Positions 34,342 through 44,127 are shown, numbered from the stretch's first letter. The stretch is DNA of 64,000 nucleotides from Planotetraspora kaengkrachanensis (GCF_016862895.1 NZ_BONV01000043.1:1-64000), one strand, 5' to 3'. A program made the numbers and translations. The notes: generated by a model not told the origin, from the letters alone.

Positions 34342-35151
34342 CTACGGGCCGACGGCGGACCAGGGCAGCGTGAGCTCGCCCAGCCGCCACCGCGCGGGAC
34401 CCCCGGCCGGGGGCCCCGAGACGATCGGCCAGTCGCCCGTCAGCGCCTCGGCCGTCCTGATCCAGCGCTGGCGGTGACCGTACGAGCCGTAGGGGGCGCA
34501 GGCGGCCCAGGCGCGGTCCCAGTCGGTCAGGAACGCGTGGACGCGCTCACCGGGCACGTTGCGGTGGATGAGCGTCTTGGGGAGCCGCTCCGCGAGGTCG
34601 GAGGGACGCTCGAAGCCGGTGAAGCGGGCCGCGAACGTCAGCGTCCGCGGACCCTCCGCCCCGAGTGCCGCCCACACCGCGCGATGGCCCACCTCGGAGC
34701 AGGTTCCCTCGACGATCACTCCGGCGGGGTCGATCCTCGACCGCATCAGGTCCCAGTGCCGCCAGGCCTCGGCCTCGCCGTACTGCCGGAGCACGTTGAA
34801 CGCCCGCACGACCAGCGGGGACCGCGAGACCGGCAGTTCGAAGCCGCCTCTCCTGAACGACAACCCCTCCTGCTCGTACGGCTTGGCCGCGGCGACCCGC
34901 GCGGGGTCGATCTCCACGCCGACGACCTCGACGGCCGGGTGCACCCGCCGGAGCCGGGTGAACAGCTCGTAGGTCGTGATGTGCGAGGCGCCGTAGCCGA
35001 GATCCACCACCAGCGGCCGCACGTCGGCCGAGGACCTGAGCAGCGGGCCGTAGACGGCGGAGATCCACCGATCGGACCGCCGCAGCCGGTTGTGGCCCGT
35101 GGTCCCGCGGGTGACCTCCCCGACCGGCCGCAGGGAGGGGCGCGCCGTCAC
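34342..35151 (-). CDS. Class I SAM-dependent methyltransferase-like protein
   Basis: A 269-residue protein with motif I VVDLGYGASHITTYELF (about 46-62) and motif II VEVVGVEIDPARVAAA. The nucleotide pocket is recognisable, the substrate is not. GTG at 35151 overlaps the SDR stop (GTGA), so it is coupled with that gene. Confidence 0.78.
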   Translation of the reverse strand: MTARPSLRPVGEVTRGTTGHNRLRRSDRWISAVYGPLLRSSADVRPLVVDLGYGASHITTYELFTRLRRVHPAVEVVGVEIDPARVAAAKPYEQEGLSFRRGGFELPVSRSPLVVRAFNVLRQYGEAEAWRHWDLMRSRIDPAGVIVEGTCSEVGHRAVWAALGAEGPRTLTFAARFTGFERPSDLAERLPKTLIHRNVPGERVHAFLTDWDRAWAACAPYGSYGHRQRWIRTAEALTGDWPIVSGPPAGGPARWRLGELTLPWSAVGP

Positions 35152-35897
35152 GCGCCCTGCGGGACGCGGTACACCTTGTGCTGCGCCGCCTGCGCGCGCG
35201 GCCGGACGACCAGCCGGTCGATGTTCACATGGGAGGGCCGCGTGACGGCGAAGGCGATCACGTCGGCGATGTCGTCGGCGGTCAGCGGGTTCGGTACGCC
35301 CTCGTAGATCTTGGCGGCCTTCGCCGCGTCGCCGCGGAAGCGGGTCAGCGAGAACTCCTCGGTCTGCACCATCCCCGGCGCCACCTCGATGATCCGCACC
35401 GGCTCGCCGACGAGCTCCAGGCGGAGCGTCTCGGTCATCGACGACTGGGCGTGCTTGGCCGCGCAGTAGCCGCCGCCACCCTCGTAGGAGACGAGCCCGG
35501 CCACCGACGTGAGCATCAGCAGGACGCCGTCGCCCGACTCGATCAGCTTGGGCAGGAGGGCCTGCGTCATCCGCAGTGAGCCGAGCACGTTCACGTCGTA
35601 CATGCGCTGCCAGTCGTCCAGCAGGCCGCCGGCGACCGGTTCCAGGCCGAAGGCGCCGCCCGCGTTGTTGACCAGCACGTCGCAACGGTCCAGTGACGAC
35701 GCGAAGGCGGCCACTGACTCGTCGGAGGTCACGTCGAGTGTGGCGGGCCGGATCGACGGGACCTCGGCGGCCAGTTTGTCGAGACGCTCACGCCGCCGTG
35801 CCGCGGCGACGACGTCGAACCCCTCGGCCGCGAGGCGGCGGGCCGTCGCCTCGCCGATGCCGCTGCTCGCCCCGGTCACCACTGCGGTCTTCGTCAT
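35148..35897 (-). CDS. Short-chain dehydrogenase/reductase
   Basis: A 249-residue NAD(P)-dependent oxidoreductase. [15 protein letters not shown] (about 8-22) binds the nucleotide, NNAGG is the structural motif, and GYCAAKHA holds the Tyr-xxx-Lys pair. Substrate unknown. ATG at 35897 removes an unlikely 14-residue extension. First gene of a short minus-strand operon. Confidence 0.85.
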   Translation of the reverse strand: MTKTAVVTGASSGIGEATARRLAAEGFDVVAAARRRERLDKLAAEVPSIRPATLDVTSDESVAAFASSLDRCDVLVNNAGGAFGLEPVAGGLLDDWQRMYDVNVLGSLRMTQALLPKLIESGDGVLLMLTSVAGLVSYEGGGGYCAAKHAQSSMTETLRLELVGEPVRIIEVAPGMVQTEEFSLTRFRGDAAKAAKIYEGVPNPLTADDIADVIAFAVTRPSHVNIDRLVVRPRAQAAQHKVYRVPQGA

Positions 35898-36031
35898 GGT
35901 TCCTCCGCGCCCCTGAGAAAATCCGTCAAGGGCCGACATTCTTTCAGGGTCGCGTCCCGGAGCCGGTCGCCGAGGGGCCAGGGAATCTCGCTGAGATCCT
36001 TTCGGTTATAACGATCTCGGAGGTGGTTCGG

Positions 36032-37315
36032 GTGGCGCTCAGACGGCGTCGGGTCAACCGGGTGGCGACGATCAGTGTTCACACGTCTCCGCTCGACCAG
36101 CCGGGCACCGGCGACGCGGGCGGCATGAACGTCTACATCGTCGAGGTCGCGAAACGCCTGGCCGAGCTCGGCATCGAGGTGGAGATCTTCACCCGCCAGA
36201 CCGCCCGCGACCTGCCTCCCGTGGCGGAGCTCGCCCCCGGCGTCATGGTGCGTCACGTCACGGCCGGGCCGTACGAGGAGCTGGACCGCGCCGACCTCCC
36301 CGGTCAGCTCTGCGGCTTCCTGTCCGGCGTGCTGCGCACCGAGGCGATGTACGACCCTGGCCGCTATGACGTCATCCACTCCCACTATTGGCTGTCCGGC
36401 CAGGTCGGATGGCTGGCCAAGGAGCGCTGGGGCGTGCCGCTCGTGCACACCATGCACACCATGGCGAAGGTCAAGAACGCGCTGCTCGCGGCCGGAGACA
36501 GGCCGGAACCGGCCATCCGGGTGCTCGGCGAGGAGCAGGTCGTGGAGGTGGCCGACCGCCTCGTCGCCAACACCGCCGCGGAGGCCCGGGAGCTGATCGA
36601 CCTCTACGACGCGCCCACCGACCGGGTCGCCGTGGTCAACCCCGGGGTGAACCTGAAGGTCTTCCAGCCCGCGTCCAAGGGCGCCGCCCGGCACAGGCTC
36701 GACCTGCCTCAGGACGCCCACGTGCTGCTGTTCGTCGGCCGCATCCAGCCGCTCAAGGCCCCCGACATCCTGCTCAAGGCCGCGGCGCGGATGGTCGAGC
36801 AGGATCCGACCCTGCGTTCGCGCCTGGTGGTCGCCTGCGTCGGCGGTCCCAGCGGCAACGGGCTCGCCCGTCCCGCCCTGCTGACCGATCTCGCCGCCGA
36901 GCTGGGCATCAGCGACATCGTCCGGCTCGCCCCGCCGGCCCCCCAGCACGAGCTCGCCGACTGGTACCGGGCGGCCGACATCACCGTCGTGCCCTCACAC
37001 AACGAGTCGTTCGGCCTGGTCGCGCTGGAGTCGCAGGCCTGCGGCACGCCCGTCGTCGCCGCGTCCGTCGGCGGCCTGCGCACAGCCGTACGGGACGGCC
37101 TGTCCGGCCTCCTCGTCGACGGCCATGATCCGGACACCTGGGCGCGGGCCCTCGGCCGGCTGGTCGACCGCCCGGGCTGGCTGGACTTCCTGTCCGCCAA
37201 CGCCGTACGGCATGCCGTGGGCTTCGGCTGGTCGGAGACGGCCGCCTGCCTCGCGGACGTGTACGCGGGCGCCATGGCCCAGCGGCAATGGGCTCCCGTC
37301 GCGGTCAACTCGTAG
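36032..37315 (+). CDS. mshA: D-inositol-3-phosphate glycosyltransferase (mycothiol biosynthesis)
   Basis: Transfers GlcNAc from UDP-GlcNAc to inositol-3-phosphate, the first step of mycothiol synthesis. A GT-B-fold family 4 enzyme, 427 residues. [20 protein letters not shown] is the N-terminal substrate loop, [17 protein letters not shown] opens the second domain, and [11 protein letters not shown] is the nucleotide-sugar ExxxE motif. The GTG at 36032 has GGAGG eight bases upstream; GTG 36023 is possible but overlaps it. ybjN and gpmA follow, as in other actinomycetes. Confidence 0.94.
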   Translation: MALRRRRVNRVATISVHTSPLDQPGTGDAGGMNVYIVEVAKRLAELGIEVEIFTRQTARDLPPVAELAPGVMVRHVTAGPYEELDRADLPGQLCGFLSGVLRTEAMYDPGRYDVIHSHYWLSGQVGWLAKERWGVPLVHTMHTMAKVKNALLAAGDRPEPAIRVLGEEQVVEVADRLVANTAAEARELIDLYDAPTDRVAVVNPGVNLKVFQPASKGAARHRLDLPQDAHVLLFVGRIQPLKAPDILLKAAARMVEQDPTLRSRLVVACVGGPSGNGLARPALLTDLAAELGISDIVRLAPPAPQHELADWYRAADITVVPSHNESFGLVALESQACGTPVVAASVGGLRTAVRDGLSGLLVDGHDPDTWARALGRLVDRPGWLDFLSANAVRHAVGFGWSETAACLADVYAGAMAQRQWAPVAVNS

Positions 37316-37324
37316 GCTGGGACC

Positions 37325-37810
37325 ATGAGACCCGATCTGGAAGGCGTGGTGGCGTCCGCGCTCGAGTCCGCGGAGCTCTCCTACGAGCGGCCCAAGCCGG
37401 GCGCCTTCCTCGTCAAACTGCCGGGCCAGCACAAGCTCGCCACGCTGACCTGGCTCATCATCGGCGACCAGGCGCTCAACGTCGAGGCGTTCTTCTGCCG
37501 CCAGCCCGACGAGAACCACGCCGAGTTCTACCGGTGGCTGCTGCTCAAGAACGGCTCGATGTACGGCGTGCACTTCGCGATCGATCCGATCGGCGACGTC
37601 CACCTGGTCGGCCGCCTGCCCCTCGACTCCGTGACCGAGGAGGAGATCGACCGGGTGCTCGGCTGCGTGCTGACCTACTCGGACGAGTCGTTCGACCGGG
37701 CGCTGGAGCTGGGATTCGCGTCCTCGATCCGCCGTGAATGGGAGTGGCGGGTCAAGCGGGGCGAGTCCCTCGCGAACCTGCGCCCCTTCGCCCGGGTGAT
37801 CGAGTCCTGA
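37325..37810 (+). CDS. YbjN-domain protein
   Basis: A 161-residue protein of the YbjN/type III secretion chaperone-like fold (FYRWLLLKNGSMYGVHFAID, then EEEIDRVLGCVLTY). This gene is conserved after mshA in actinobacteria. No function is known. ATG at 37325, ten bases after the mshA stop, indicates an operon. Confidence 0.87.
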   Translation: MRPDLEGVVASALESAELSYERPKPGAFLVKLPGQHKLATLTWLIIGDQALNVEAFFCRQPDENHAEFYRWLLLKNGSMYGVHFAIDPIGDVHLVGRLPLDSVTEEEIDRVLGCVLTYSDESFDRALELGFASSIRREWEWRVKRGESLANLRPFARVIES

Positions 37811-37861
37811 CGGGGCCGACGTCAAGGGGACAGAAAGCAGCGCGCCGTTAGGATTGCCGGC

Positions 37862-38602
37862 ATGGCTACTTTGGTGCTGCTGAGGCATGGCGAGAGCGAA
37901 TGGAACGTCAAGGGCCTGTTCACAGGCTGGGTGGACGTCACCCTTTCGCCGACCGGTGAGGACGAGGCGCGGCGCGGCGGGCAGTTGCTGCTCGACGCGG
38001 GCATCCGGCCCGAGGTGGTGCACACATCGGTGCTCACCCGTGCGATCAAGACGGCCAACCTCGCGCTGGAGGCCGCCGGTCTGCTGTGGCTGCCGGTGCG
38101 CCGCTCGTGGCGGCTGAACGAGCGCCACTACGGTGCCCTCCAGGGCAAGGACAAGGCCCAGACCCGGGCGGAGTTCGGCGACGAGCAGTTCATGCTGTGG
38201 CGGCGTTCCTACGACGTGCCCCCGCCGCCGATCGCGGACGACGACGAGTACTCCCAGGCCGGCGACGCCCGTTACGCCGAGCTCCCCTCCGAGCTGTTGC
38301 CCAGGACCGAGTGCCTGAAGGACGTCGTCGACCGCATGCTGCCGTACTGGTACGACCAGATCGTGCCGGACCTGGCCGGGAAGACCGTGCTGGTCGTGGC
38401 GCACGGAAACTCGCTGCGCGCCCTGGTGAAGCACCTGGAGGGGATCAGCGACGAGGACATCGCGCAGCTGAACATCCCGACCGGAATCCCGCTCCGTTAC
38501 GAGCTGGACGGCGACTTCCGCCCGACGGGCGCGGGGGAGTACCTCGACCCCGAGGCGGCCAAGGCCGCGATCGAAGCCGTCGCCAACCAGGGCAAGAAGT
38601 AG
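37862..38602 (+). CDS. gpmA: 2,3-bisphosphoglycerate-dependent phosphoglycerate mutase
   Basis: A glycolytic mutase of 246 residues that interconverts 3- and 2-phosphoglycerate. [10 protein letters not shown] (about 6-15) contains the phospho-histidine, [15 protein letters not shown] is the substrate loop and [11 protein letters not shown] the second histidine. It lies 51 bp after the ybjN-like gene. Confidence 0.95.
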   Translation: MATLVLLRHGESEWNVKGLFTGWVDVTLSPTGEDEARRGGQLLLDAGIRPEVVHTSVLTRAIKTANLALEAAGLLWLPVRRSWRLNERHYGALQGKDKAQTRAEFGDEQFMLWRRSYDVPPPPIADDDEYSQAGDARYAELPSELLPRTECLKDVVDRMLPYWYDQIVPDLAGKTVLVVAHGNSLRALVKHLEGISDEDIAQLNIPTGIPLRYELDGDFRPTGAGEYLDPEAAKAAIEAVANQGKK

Positions 38603-38610
38603 CTCTGTTG

Positions 38611-38971
38611 ATGGCGCTCGCTTCGCTCGCGCGGGCTCGGGGCGCTCTTTTTGGCGATGCCTTCCCTCGTCGTTCGGGGTCGCTCGTTCCTCACTCCCCG
38701 CTCACTCCTCAGTCCAGACACCGCCGCGCCCCTCGCGTGACGGTTGCCCACCGCAGGTCAGCCTTGGTTTCCTCGCGACGTCCATAGCGAGCAAGGACGC
38801 GGGGACCATGTCGACGCATGAGCAACATGGAACGCGAGGGGCGCGGCCGGGAGCTGGACTGAGGAACGCCCGCAGCGAGGTACGAGCGAGGACGTGACGA
38901 GGGTTGCGTTCATGGCGCGCCTCCGGCACGACCCAGCGGCCTCGAGGCGCCCCGAGCACGCGCGAGCGCCA
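38611..38971. repeat. Large nested imperfect inverted repeat in a 430-bp gene-free gap
   Basis: Outer arms: TGGCGCTCGC...GCTCGGGGCGC (38612-38646) on the left and GGCGCCCCGAGCACGCGCGAGCGCCA (38946-38971) on the right. Inner arms: CTCCTCAGTCCAG (38705-38717) plus CCGCGCCCCTCGCGT (38724-38738) are mirrored by ACGCGAGGGGCGCGG (38832-38846) plus CTGGACTGAGGA (38854-38865). This nested palindrome spans about 360 bp without a credible gene. It could be a small non-autonomous element or a structured RNA. Confidence 0.7.
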
Positions 38972-38980
38972 ATAGACACG

Positions 38981-39015
38981 CGAAAGCCCCGGCCCCCCGA
39001 GGACCGGGGCTTTCG
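38981..39015. terminator. Bidirectional terminator next to phoU
   Basis: A 12-bp perfect stem CGAAAGCCCCGG/CCGGGGCTTTCG, loop of 11 bases, flanked by GAAAG and CTTTC. It lies just past the phoU stop. Confidence 0.8.
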
Positions 39016-39032
39016 AGCCCATGTGGGAAGGG

Positions 39033-39692
39033 TCAGCCGGCGGTCTCGTCGTCCGTGCGCGATCCGGTGACGAGGTAGACCACGTCACGGGCGACCCGGA
39101 CGGCGTGGTCGGCGTAGCGCTCGTAGTAGCGGCCGGCCAGCGTCACGTCGATCGCGGCCTCGACGCCGTGGTCCCAGTCGTCGGAGAGCAGGACGCGGAA
39201 CAGCCGCCGGTGCAGGCGGTCCATCGCGTCGTCGTCCTCTTCGAGCTCCTTGGCGAGCTCGATGTCGCGGGAAGCGATGCAGCTGCCGGTCTTGGTGATC
39301 AGGTTCTCGGCGATCGCGCCCATCTCCACGATGGTGTCGCGGAGTTCGGCGGGGATCGCGGAGACGGGGTGGCGCATCCGTGCGATCTTGGCGATGTGCT
39401 CGGCGAGGTCGCCCATGCGCTCCAGGTCGGATGCCATCCGCAGGGCCGTCACCACGGTTCGCAGGTCGACGGCGACAGGCTGCTGCAACGCCATCAACTC
39501 GTAAATGGAGGACTCGATCTCGTTGTAGATCCGGTCGACCTCGTTGTCCTGAGAGATCACACTCTCCGCGAGTTGCAGGTCGGCGTCGAGAAGTGCAGTG
39601 GTGCCCCGGGACATGGCCGACCTGACCAGCCGGGTCATCTCCACCAGCCGGTCCGTCAGGGATTCCAGCTCTTCGTGATAGGCGTCGCGCAT
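39033..39692 (-). CDS. phoU: Phosphate uptake regulator PhoU
   Basis: A 219-residue helical protein with two PhoU repeats (MTRLVRSAMSRGTTALLDAD and SDLERMGDLAEHIAKIARM). PhoU connects phosphate transport to the SenX3-type kinase. Encoded opposite senX3-regX3 with a 123-bp divergent spacer, exactly as in other actinomycetes. Confidence 0.95.
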   Translation of the reverse strand: MRDAYHEELESLTDRLVEMTRLVRSAMSRGTTALLDADLQLAESVISQDNEVDRIYNEIESSIYELMALQQPVAVDLRTVVTALRMASDLERMGDLAEHIAKIARMRHPVSAIPAELRDTIVEMGAIAENLITKTGSCIASRDIELAKELEEDDDAMDRLHRRLFRVLLSDDWDHGVEAAIDVTLAGRYYERYADHAVRVARDVVYLVTGSRTDDETAG

Positions 39693-39715
39693 GCGGCCAC
39701 GCTACGCGGGATTTC

Positions 39716-39743
39716 GTGAACGAATCCCTGCCGTCAAATGAAC
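39716..39743 (-). promoter_or_regulatory. Possible PHO box in the phoU/senX3 spacer
   Basis: On the minus strand GTTCAT (39743-39738) and GTTCAC (39721-39716) are 22 bp apart, which is twice the 11-bp PHO-box unit. Only two recognisable units are seen. Autoregulation of this locus is known in relatives. Confidence 0.4.
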
Positions 39744-39815
39744 ATTCCTGGAAACACCATGGTCATGGGCTATCTCACTGGTCAGATAACGGGAAACGCC
39801 GCCTAGCATTCAAGC

Positions 39816-40985
39816 GTGAACGAGTTGCTGGCGAGCTTGGCTGCGATGGGCGGTTTCGTCCTCGGCTCCTTCGTCATGCTGGCCATTCGTCGCCAGACCG
39901 ACAAGGACGAGGATCCCGAGCCCGTCGACGACATGTTGTCCCCGGGTGTGGCGTCCGTCCTGGCCGTCCTCCCCTCCTCCGCAGTGGTCCTGGACCGGGA
40001 CGACCGTGTCCTGCGGGCCAGTTCCGCGGCCCGGGCCTTCGGGCTGGTCCGCGGTGACTCCCTCATGGCCGCCGAGTTGCTTGCCCTGGCCAGGAAGGTC
40101 CGCAGGGACGGCGAGATCCGCGAGAGCGAGATCGAGACGGCCGGCCGCAAGTTCGGCCAGGAGTCGACCACCTTCGCCGTGCGGGTCGCGCCGCTGGGCT
40201 CTACCGGGCAGGTGCTCGTGCTCGCCGAGGACCAGACCGAGCGCCGCATGGTCGAGGCGGTCCGCAGAGACTTCGTCGCCAACGTCAGCCACGAGCTCAA
40301 GACGCCGGTCGGCGCTCTCAGCCTGCTGGCCGAGACGATCCAGGACGCGGCCGACGATCCCGAGGCCGTCACGCGGTTCGCCGGCCGCATGCAGCACGAG
40401 GCGGCCCGGCTCACCTACCTGGTGCAGGACCTGATCACGCTGTCCCGGATCCAGGGCGGGGAACCCGTCCCCACTCCGGGGCCCGTGCCCATCGACGCGG
40501 CCGTGCACGAGGCCATCGACCGGTGCAACACCAAGGCGTCCGCGAAGGACATCACCCTGGTGGCCGGAGGGGCCGAGGGCCTGCAGATCTGGGGTGACGA
40601 CGAGCTCCTCGTCACCGCGCTGCGCAATCTCATCGACAACGCCGTGGCGTACAGCCCGGAGCACACCCGGGTCGTGGTGAGCGCCAGGCCGGCCGGGCGG
40701 TCCGTCGAGGTGAGCGTCAGCGATCAGGGCATCGGGATTCCCGAGAGTGCCCAGGAGCGCATTTTCGAAAGATTCTTCCGGGTCGACGCCGCCCGGTCCC
40801 GAGCGACCGGTGGCACGGGGCTCGGGCTCGCCATCGTGAAGCACGTCGCCGTCGCCCATGGCGGCGAGGTGACTGTCTGGAGCAAGGAAGGCTCCGGTTC
40901 GACCTTCACGCTTCGCCTGCCCGCATTCGGCGGGACGGCGATCGCCGCACCACGCACTACCAGCCCCCTGGAGGTCACGAAGTGA
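39816..40985 (+). CDS. senX3: Phosphate-sensing histidine kinase SenX3 (PhoR)
   Basis: A 389-residue sensor kinase with a short N-terminal transmembrane segment (LLASLAAMGGFVLGSFVMLA), a PAS-like region (50-140), the H-box VSHELKTPVGAL (phosphorylated His near residue 160), N-box NLIDNAVAYS, and G-box GGTGLGLAIVKH. It phosphorylates the response regulator encoded next to it. GTG at 39816. The stop overlaps regX3. Confidence 0.94.
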   Translation: MNELLASLAAMGGFVLGSFVMLAIRRQTDKDEDPEPVDDMLSPGVASVLAVLPSSAVVLDRDDRVLRASSAARAFGLVRGDSLMAAELLALARKVRRDGEIRESEIETAGRKFGQESTTFAVRVAPLGSTGQVLVLAEDQTERRMVEAVRRDFVANVSHELKTPVGALSLLAETIQDAADDPEAVTRFAGRMQHEAARLTYLVQDLITLSRIQGGEPVPTPGPVPIDAAVHEAIDRCNTKASAKDITLVAGGAEGLQIWGDDELLVTALRNLIDNAVAYSPEHTRVVVSARPAGRSVEVSVSDQGIGIPESAQERIFERFFRVDAARSRATGGTGLGLAIVKHVAVAHGGEVTVWSKEGSGSTFTLRLPAFGGTAIAAPRTTSPLEVTK

Positions 40986-41671
40986 CTCGGGTACTCGTCG
41001 TCGAGGACGAGGAGTCGTTCTCCGACGCCTTGTCCTACATGCTGCGCAAGGAAGGTTTCGAGGTCGCGGTCGCGGCCACCGGTCCCGAGGCGCTGGACAC
41101 CTTTGACCGCAACGGGGCCGACATCGTTTTACTCGACCTCATGCTTCCGGGCCTGCCCGGCACGGAGGTGTGCCGTTCGCTGCGGCAGCGCTCCAAGGTC
41201 CCGGTCATCATGCTGACCGCGAAGGACAGCGAGATCGACAAGGTCGTGGGGCTCGAGCTGGGCGCCGACGACTACGTGACCAAGCCCTTCTCGTCGCGGG
41301 AGCTGGTGGCGCGCATCAGGGCCGTCCTGCGCCGTCAGGGCGACGTGGAGGAGCTGGAGTCCGCGATCCTCGCCGCGGGGCCGGTGCGGATGGACGTGGA
41401 CCGGCACATCGTGGCCGTCCGCGGCGAGCACGTGCAGCTTCCGCTGAAGGAGTTCGAGCTGCTCGAGGTGCTGCTGCGCAACGCCGGCAGGGTGTTGACC
41501 CGCGGCCAGTTGATCGACCGCGTCTGGGGTGCCGACTATGTGGGCGACACCAAGACGCTCGACGTCCATGTGAAGCGCCTGCGGGCCAAGGTCGAGTCCG
41601 ACCCGTCGAACCCGCGTTGCATCCTCACCGTGCGGGGCCTGGGCTACAAGTTCGACCCCACCGAGGAATGA
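40982..41671 (+). CDS. regX3: Phosphate response regulator RegX3 (PhoP)
   Basis: A 229-residue OmpR-family regulator. The receiver has the acidic pair VEDEE, phospho-acceptor LLDLMLPG (Asp near 51) and lysine VTKPFSSREL. The winged helix contains LPLKEFELLEVLLRNAG and TLDVHVKRLRAKVE. GTG at 40982 overlaps the kinase stop. It controls phosphate genes; the pit, nucleotidase and phoU genes here are candidates. Confidence 0.95.
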   Translation: MTRVLVVEDEESFSDALSYMLRKEGFEVAVAATGPEALDTFDRNGADIVLLDLMLPGLPGTEVCRSLRQRSKVPVIMLTAKDSEIDKVVGLELGADDYVTKPFSSRELVARIRAVLRRQGDVEELESAILAAGPVRMDVDRHIVAVRGEHVQLPLKEFELLEVLLRNAGRVLTRGQLIDRVWGADYVGDTKTLDVHVKRLRAKVESDPSNPRCILTVRGLGYKFDPTEE

Positions 41672-41686
41672 TCGGCTGAAAGGTTC

Positions 41687-41728
41687 GAGGCCCTGTCCGG
41701 TACGGCATGCCGTACCGGACAGGGCCTC
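41687..41728. terminator. 42-bp perfect palindrome, bidirectional terminator
   Basis: GAGGCCCTGTCCGGTACGGC and its exact complement meet at ATGC, giving a hairpin or cruciform between convergent regX3 and the lipoprotein gene. Confidence 0.85.
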
Positions 41729-41749
41729 AGACGTTCGCGGAGCCCTGTG

Positions 41750-42367
41750 TCACGTCTGCGGGGTCTCCGTGGAGTCCGGGGCCGGCGTCTCGGTGGCCGT
41801 CGCCGAGGGGCTGACCGTGGGAGTCGGCGTAGGCGAGGGAGCGGGCGGCAGCGTGGCGTACTCACGGCTGCGGGCGATGACGGGCACCCACATGGTGACG
41901 TCGCCCGCGTTGGTGAACTGGAACGTCAGCCGCACGTTCTCGCCGCCCAGCAGGGGCTGCTTGAGGCCGTCGACGGTGGCCTGCGGCACCTTGGCGAGCT
42001 GGTCGGTGGCCAGCGGCACCGGGGCCGGCAGCTTGACGGAGGTGACCTCCTGGCCGTCGGATACGACTCCGGTGAGGGTGTCGGGGGTGGTCGCGCGGTT
42101 CACGATGCTGAGGTAGAGCGCTGCCGAACCTCCGGCGGCGATCTGTCCACCCGAGTCGGGCCCGAGGATGAACGCCTGGCTGATCATGACGCCGTTCTGG
42201 CCGTAGCTCCTGGTCGCGCCGTCGTCCTGGATGAGGACGCCGGCCTCGGTGGGTGCGTAGGCCTTGTTGGTGTTGGCGTCGAACCCGGCGCCACACGCGG
42301 CCAGGGCAGGGATTGAGGCGAGGAACGCGGCAACGGCGATCGCCCTGCGATGGCTGGTGCTGGTCAC
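41750..42367 (-). CDS. Lipoprotein with a DUF461/PCuAC-like domain
   Basis: A 205-residue secreted lipoprotein. Residues 1-24 form a signal peptide ending in the lipobox ALAAC, with the lipidated cysteine at 25. A beta-sandwich domain follows (LYLSIVNRATTPDTLTGV, NVRLTFQFTNAGDVTM), and a Pro/Ser/Thr-rich tail ends the protein. It resembles copper-chaperone-type domains but the Met/His metal ligands are not clear. GTG at 42367 is the start. Convergent with regX3. Confidence 0.82.
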   Translation of the reverse strand: MTSTSHRRAIAVAAFLASIPALAACGAGFDANTNKAYAPTEAGVLIQDDGATRSYGQNGVMISQAFILGPDSGGQIAAGGSAALYLSIVNRATTPDTLTGVVSDGQEVTSVKLPAPVPLATDQLAKVPQATVDGLKQPLLGGENVRLTFQFTNAGDVTMWVPVIARSREYATLPPAPSPTPTPTVSPSATATETPAPDSTETPQT

Positions 42368-42624
42368 GGTTCGAGTTCTCCTTGGTGCGCACGTATATGG
42401 GCGGGAATCAGCCTATCTGTGCACTCCGGCGGTCCTCACTCGGTACCCCGTCCCGGGGTCGGCTGCGACGCAGGTCATCCTGTATGTCGGGAATGCCATT
42501 CACAGAGTCGACCGGTTGTCAAGTCCCAAAACGGGGCTTTGACCTGCAGTTATGTTCATTTCACTGTTCCGGGAGCCTGTAATCGCGTGGTACTCTTAAG
42601 TACAGCGGAAGGGGTACTCGTCAC

Positions 42625-43107
42625 ATGACTTTCCAGGTCGGCGACACTGTCGTCTACCCCCACCATGGGGCTGCTCGGATCGAGGCAATCACGACCCGAA
42701 CCATCAAGGGTGAGGAAAAGACCTACTTGGTGTTGAAGGTCGACAAGGGCGACCTCACCGTCCAAGTGCCAGCTGAAAATGCCGAACTCGTCGGTGTACG
42801 CGACGTCGTCGGTCAAGAAGGGCTCGAGCGGGTTTTCGACGTGCTGCGTATGCCGCACACCGAGGAGCCCACCAACTGGTCCCGCCGCTACAAGGCCAAC
42901 CTCGAGAAGCTGGCGTCCGGCGACGTCAACAAGGTGGCCGAGGTCGTCCGCGACCTGTGGCGACGCGACAAGGAGCGCGGCCTTTCCGCGGGCGAGAAGC
43001 GAATGCTCGCCAAGGCTCGGCAGATTCTGGTCAGCGAGCTCGCGCTGGCGGAGAAGACCAATGAGGACAAGGCCGAGGCTTTGCTCGACGAGGTGCTGAA
43101 CTCCTGA
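42625..43107 (+). CDS. carD: CarD-family RNA polymerase-binding transcription regulator
   Basis: A 160-residue essential regulator that binds RNA polymerase beta and stabilises the open promoter complex. The N-terminal RNAP-interaction domain has [16 protein letters not shown], and the C-terminal helical DNA-binding domain includes [20 protein letters not shown] and the conserved tryptophan region. ATG at 42625. It ends 17 bp before ispF. Confidence 0.95.
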   Translation: MTFQVGDTVVYPHHGAARIEAITTRTIKGEEKTYLVLKVDKGDLTVQVPAENAELVGVRDVVGQEGLERVFDVLRMPHTEEPTNWSRRYKANLEKLASGDVNKVAEVVRDLWRRDKERGLSAGEKRMLAKARQILVSELALAEKTNEDKAEALLDEVLNS

Positions 43108-43124
43108 ATACGACATCGCCAAGG

Positions 43125-43595
43125 GTGGGCGTCGGTACCGATGTCCACCCTTTTGCGTTTGGTAGGGAGCTTCATCTGGCGGGGCTCCACTGGCCAGGAG
43201 AGACCGGGCTCGCCGGACATTCGGATGGGGACGCCGCCGCACACGCCTGTTGTGACGCCCTTCTCTCGGCGGCAGGCCTGGGCGACATCGGCGGGCTCTT
43301 CGGGACGTCGGACCCTCGGTGGGCCGGCGCGTCGGGTGTCGCGCTCCTCGAGGAGACGGCGCGTCAGGTCCGGGCCGCGGGCTTCGAAATCGGCAACGTC
43401 GCGGTTCAGATCATCGGAAACCGCCCCAAGCTGGCGCCTCGCCGTACGGAGGCTGAGAAGGCGCTGGAGGCCGCTGTAGGGGCTCCTGTGAGCGTCAGTG
43501 CGACCACCACGGACGGACTCGGCCTCACCGGCCGGGGAGAGGGTGTCGCGGCGATCGCCAACGCGATCGTTTTCCCGCTGGACAGACCCGCCTAA
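43125..43595 (+). CDS. ispF: 2-C-methyl-D-erythritol 2,4-cyclodiphosphate synthase
   Basis: The MEP-pathway enzyme that closes the cyclic diphosphate. Metal ligands are visible in GTDVHPF (Asp, His near 5 and 7) and [18 protein letters not shown] (His near 31), with [15 protein letters not shown] at the end. 156 residues. GTG at 43125. In streptomycetes ispD lies between carD and ispF; here it is absent and the genes are directly adjacent. Confidence 0.95.
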   Translation: MGVGTDVHPFAFGRELHLAGLHWPGETGLAGHSDGDAAAHACCDALLSAAGLGDIGGLFGTSDPRWAGASGVALLEETARQVRAAGFEIGNVAVQIIGNRPKLAPRRTEAEKALEAAVGAPVSVSATTTDGLGLTGRGEGVAAIANAIVFPLDRPA

Positions 43596-43773
43596 TCGGA
43601 CATGCCAACCGGAACGGGGCCGGCTGCGTCTCATTAGTATGCGGGCGGCGACTCAAACCAGGCGCGGTACGGGTCGCCGTCCTCTTTTCTCTTCTATGGG
43701 CGCATATTTCGCCGGGGCAGGGTAGCTCATCTCCTGAGAGTGAATGGGGGCAACCCCCCAACAGGAGGTCGAT

Positions 43774-44043
43774 ATGACAATCGAGTCCATCCTTGGCGCC
43801 ATCATCATCGGTGCGGTCATCGGGGCCCTGGGCCGTCTGTTCCTGCCGGGCAGGCAGCCGATCGGCATGATTCTCACCATCGTCGTCGGTATCGTGGCGG
43901 CGCTGATCGGCACGTTCATCGCCCAGCACTTGGGCGTGGCCACCACCCGGGGAATCGACTGGATCGAACTGATCATGCAGGTGGTGCTGGCGGTTGTCGG
44001 TGTCGGCCTCGTCGCCGGCATCCGTGGCCGAACACGCGTGTAG
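43774..44043 (+). CDS. GlsB/YeaQ/YmgE-family stress membrane protein
   Basis: An 89-residue protein with three hydrophobic helices and glycine motifs (GAIIIGAVIGALGRLFLPG, then GIVAALIGTFIAQ). The family is often linked to envelope stress, but no activity is known. ATG at 43774 has a perfect AGGAGGTC site. A strong terminator follows. Confidence 0.9.
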   Translation: MTIESILGAIIIGAVIGALGRLFLPGRQPIGMILTIVVGIVAALIGTFIAQHLGVATTRGIDWIELIMQVVLAVVGVGLVAGIRGRTRV

Positions 44044-44082
44044 GTCCGCCGCGGGCTGTATTCACCGCGCACGACATTCAAA

Positions 44083-44127
44083 ACGTGACAGGCCCCTCCC
44101 GGAGACTCCGGGAGGGGCCTGTCACGT
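44083..44127. terminator. 20-bp stem terminator
   Basis: ACGTGACAGGCCCCTCCCGG pairs perfectly with CCGGGAGGGGCCTGTCACGT around AGACT. It separates convergent genes and should act in both directions. Confidence 0.85.
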
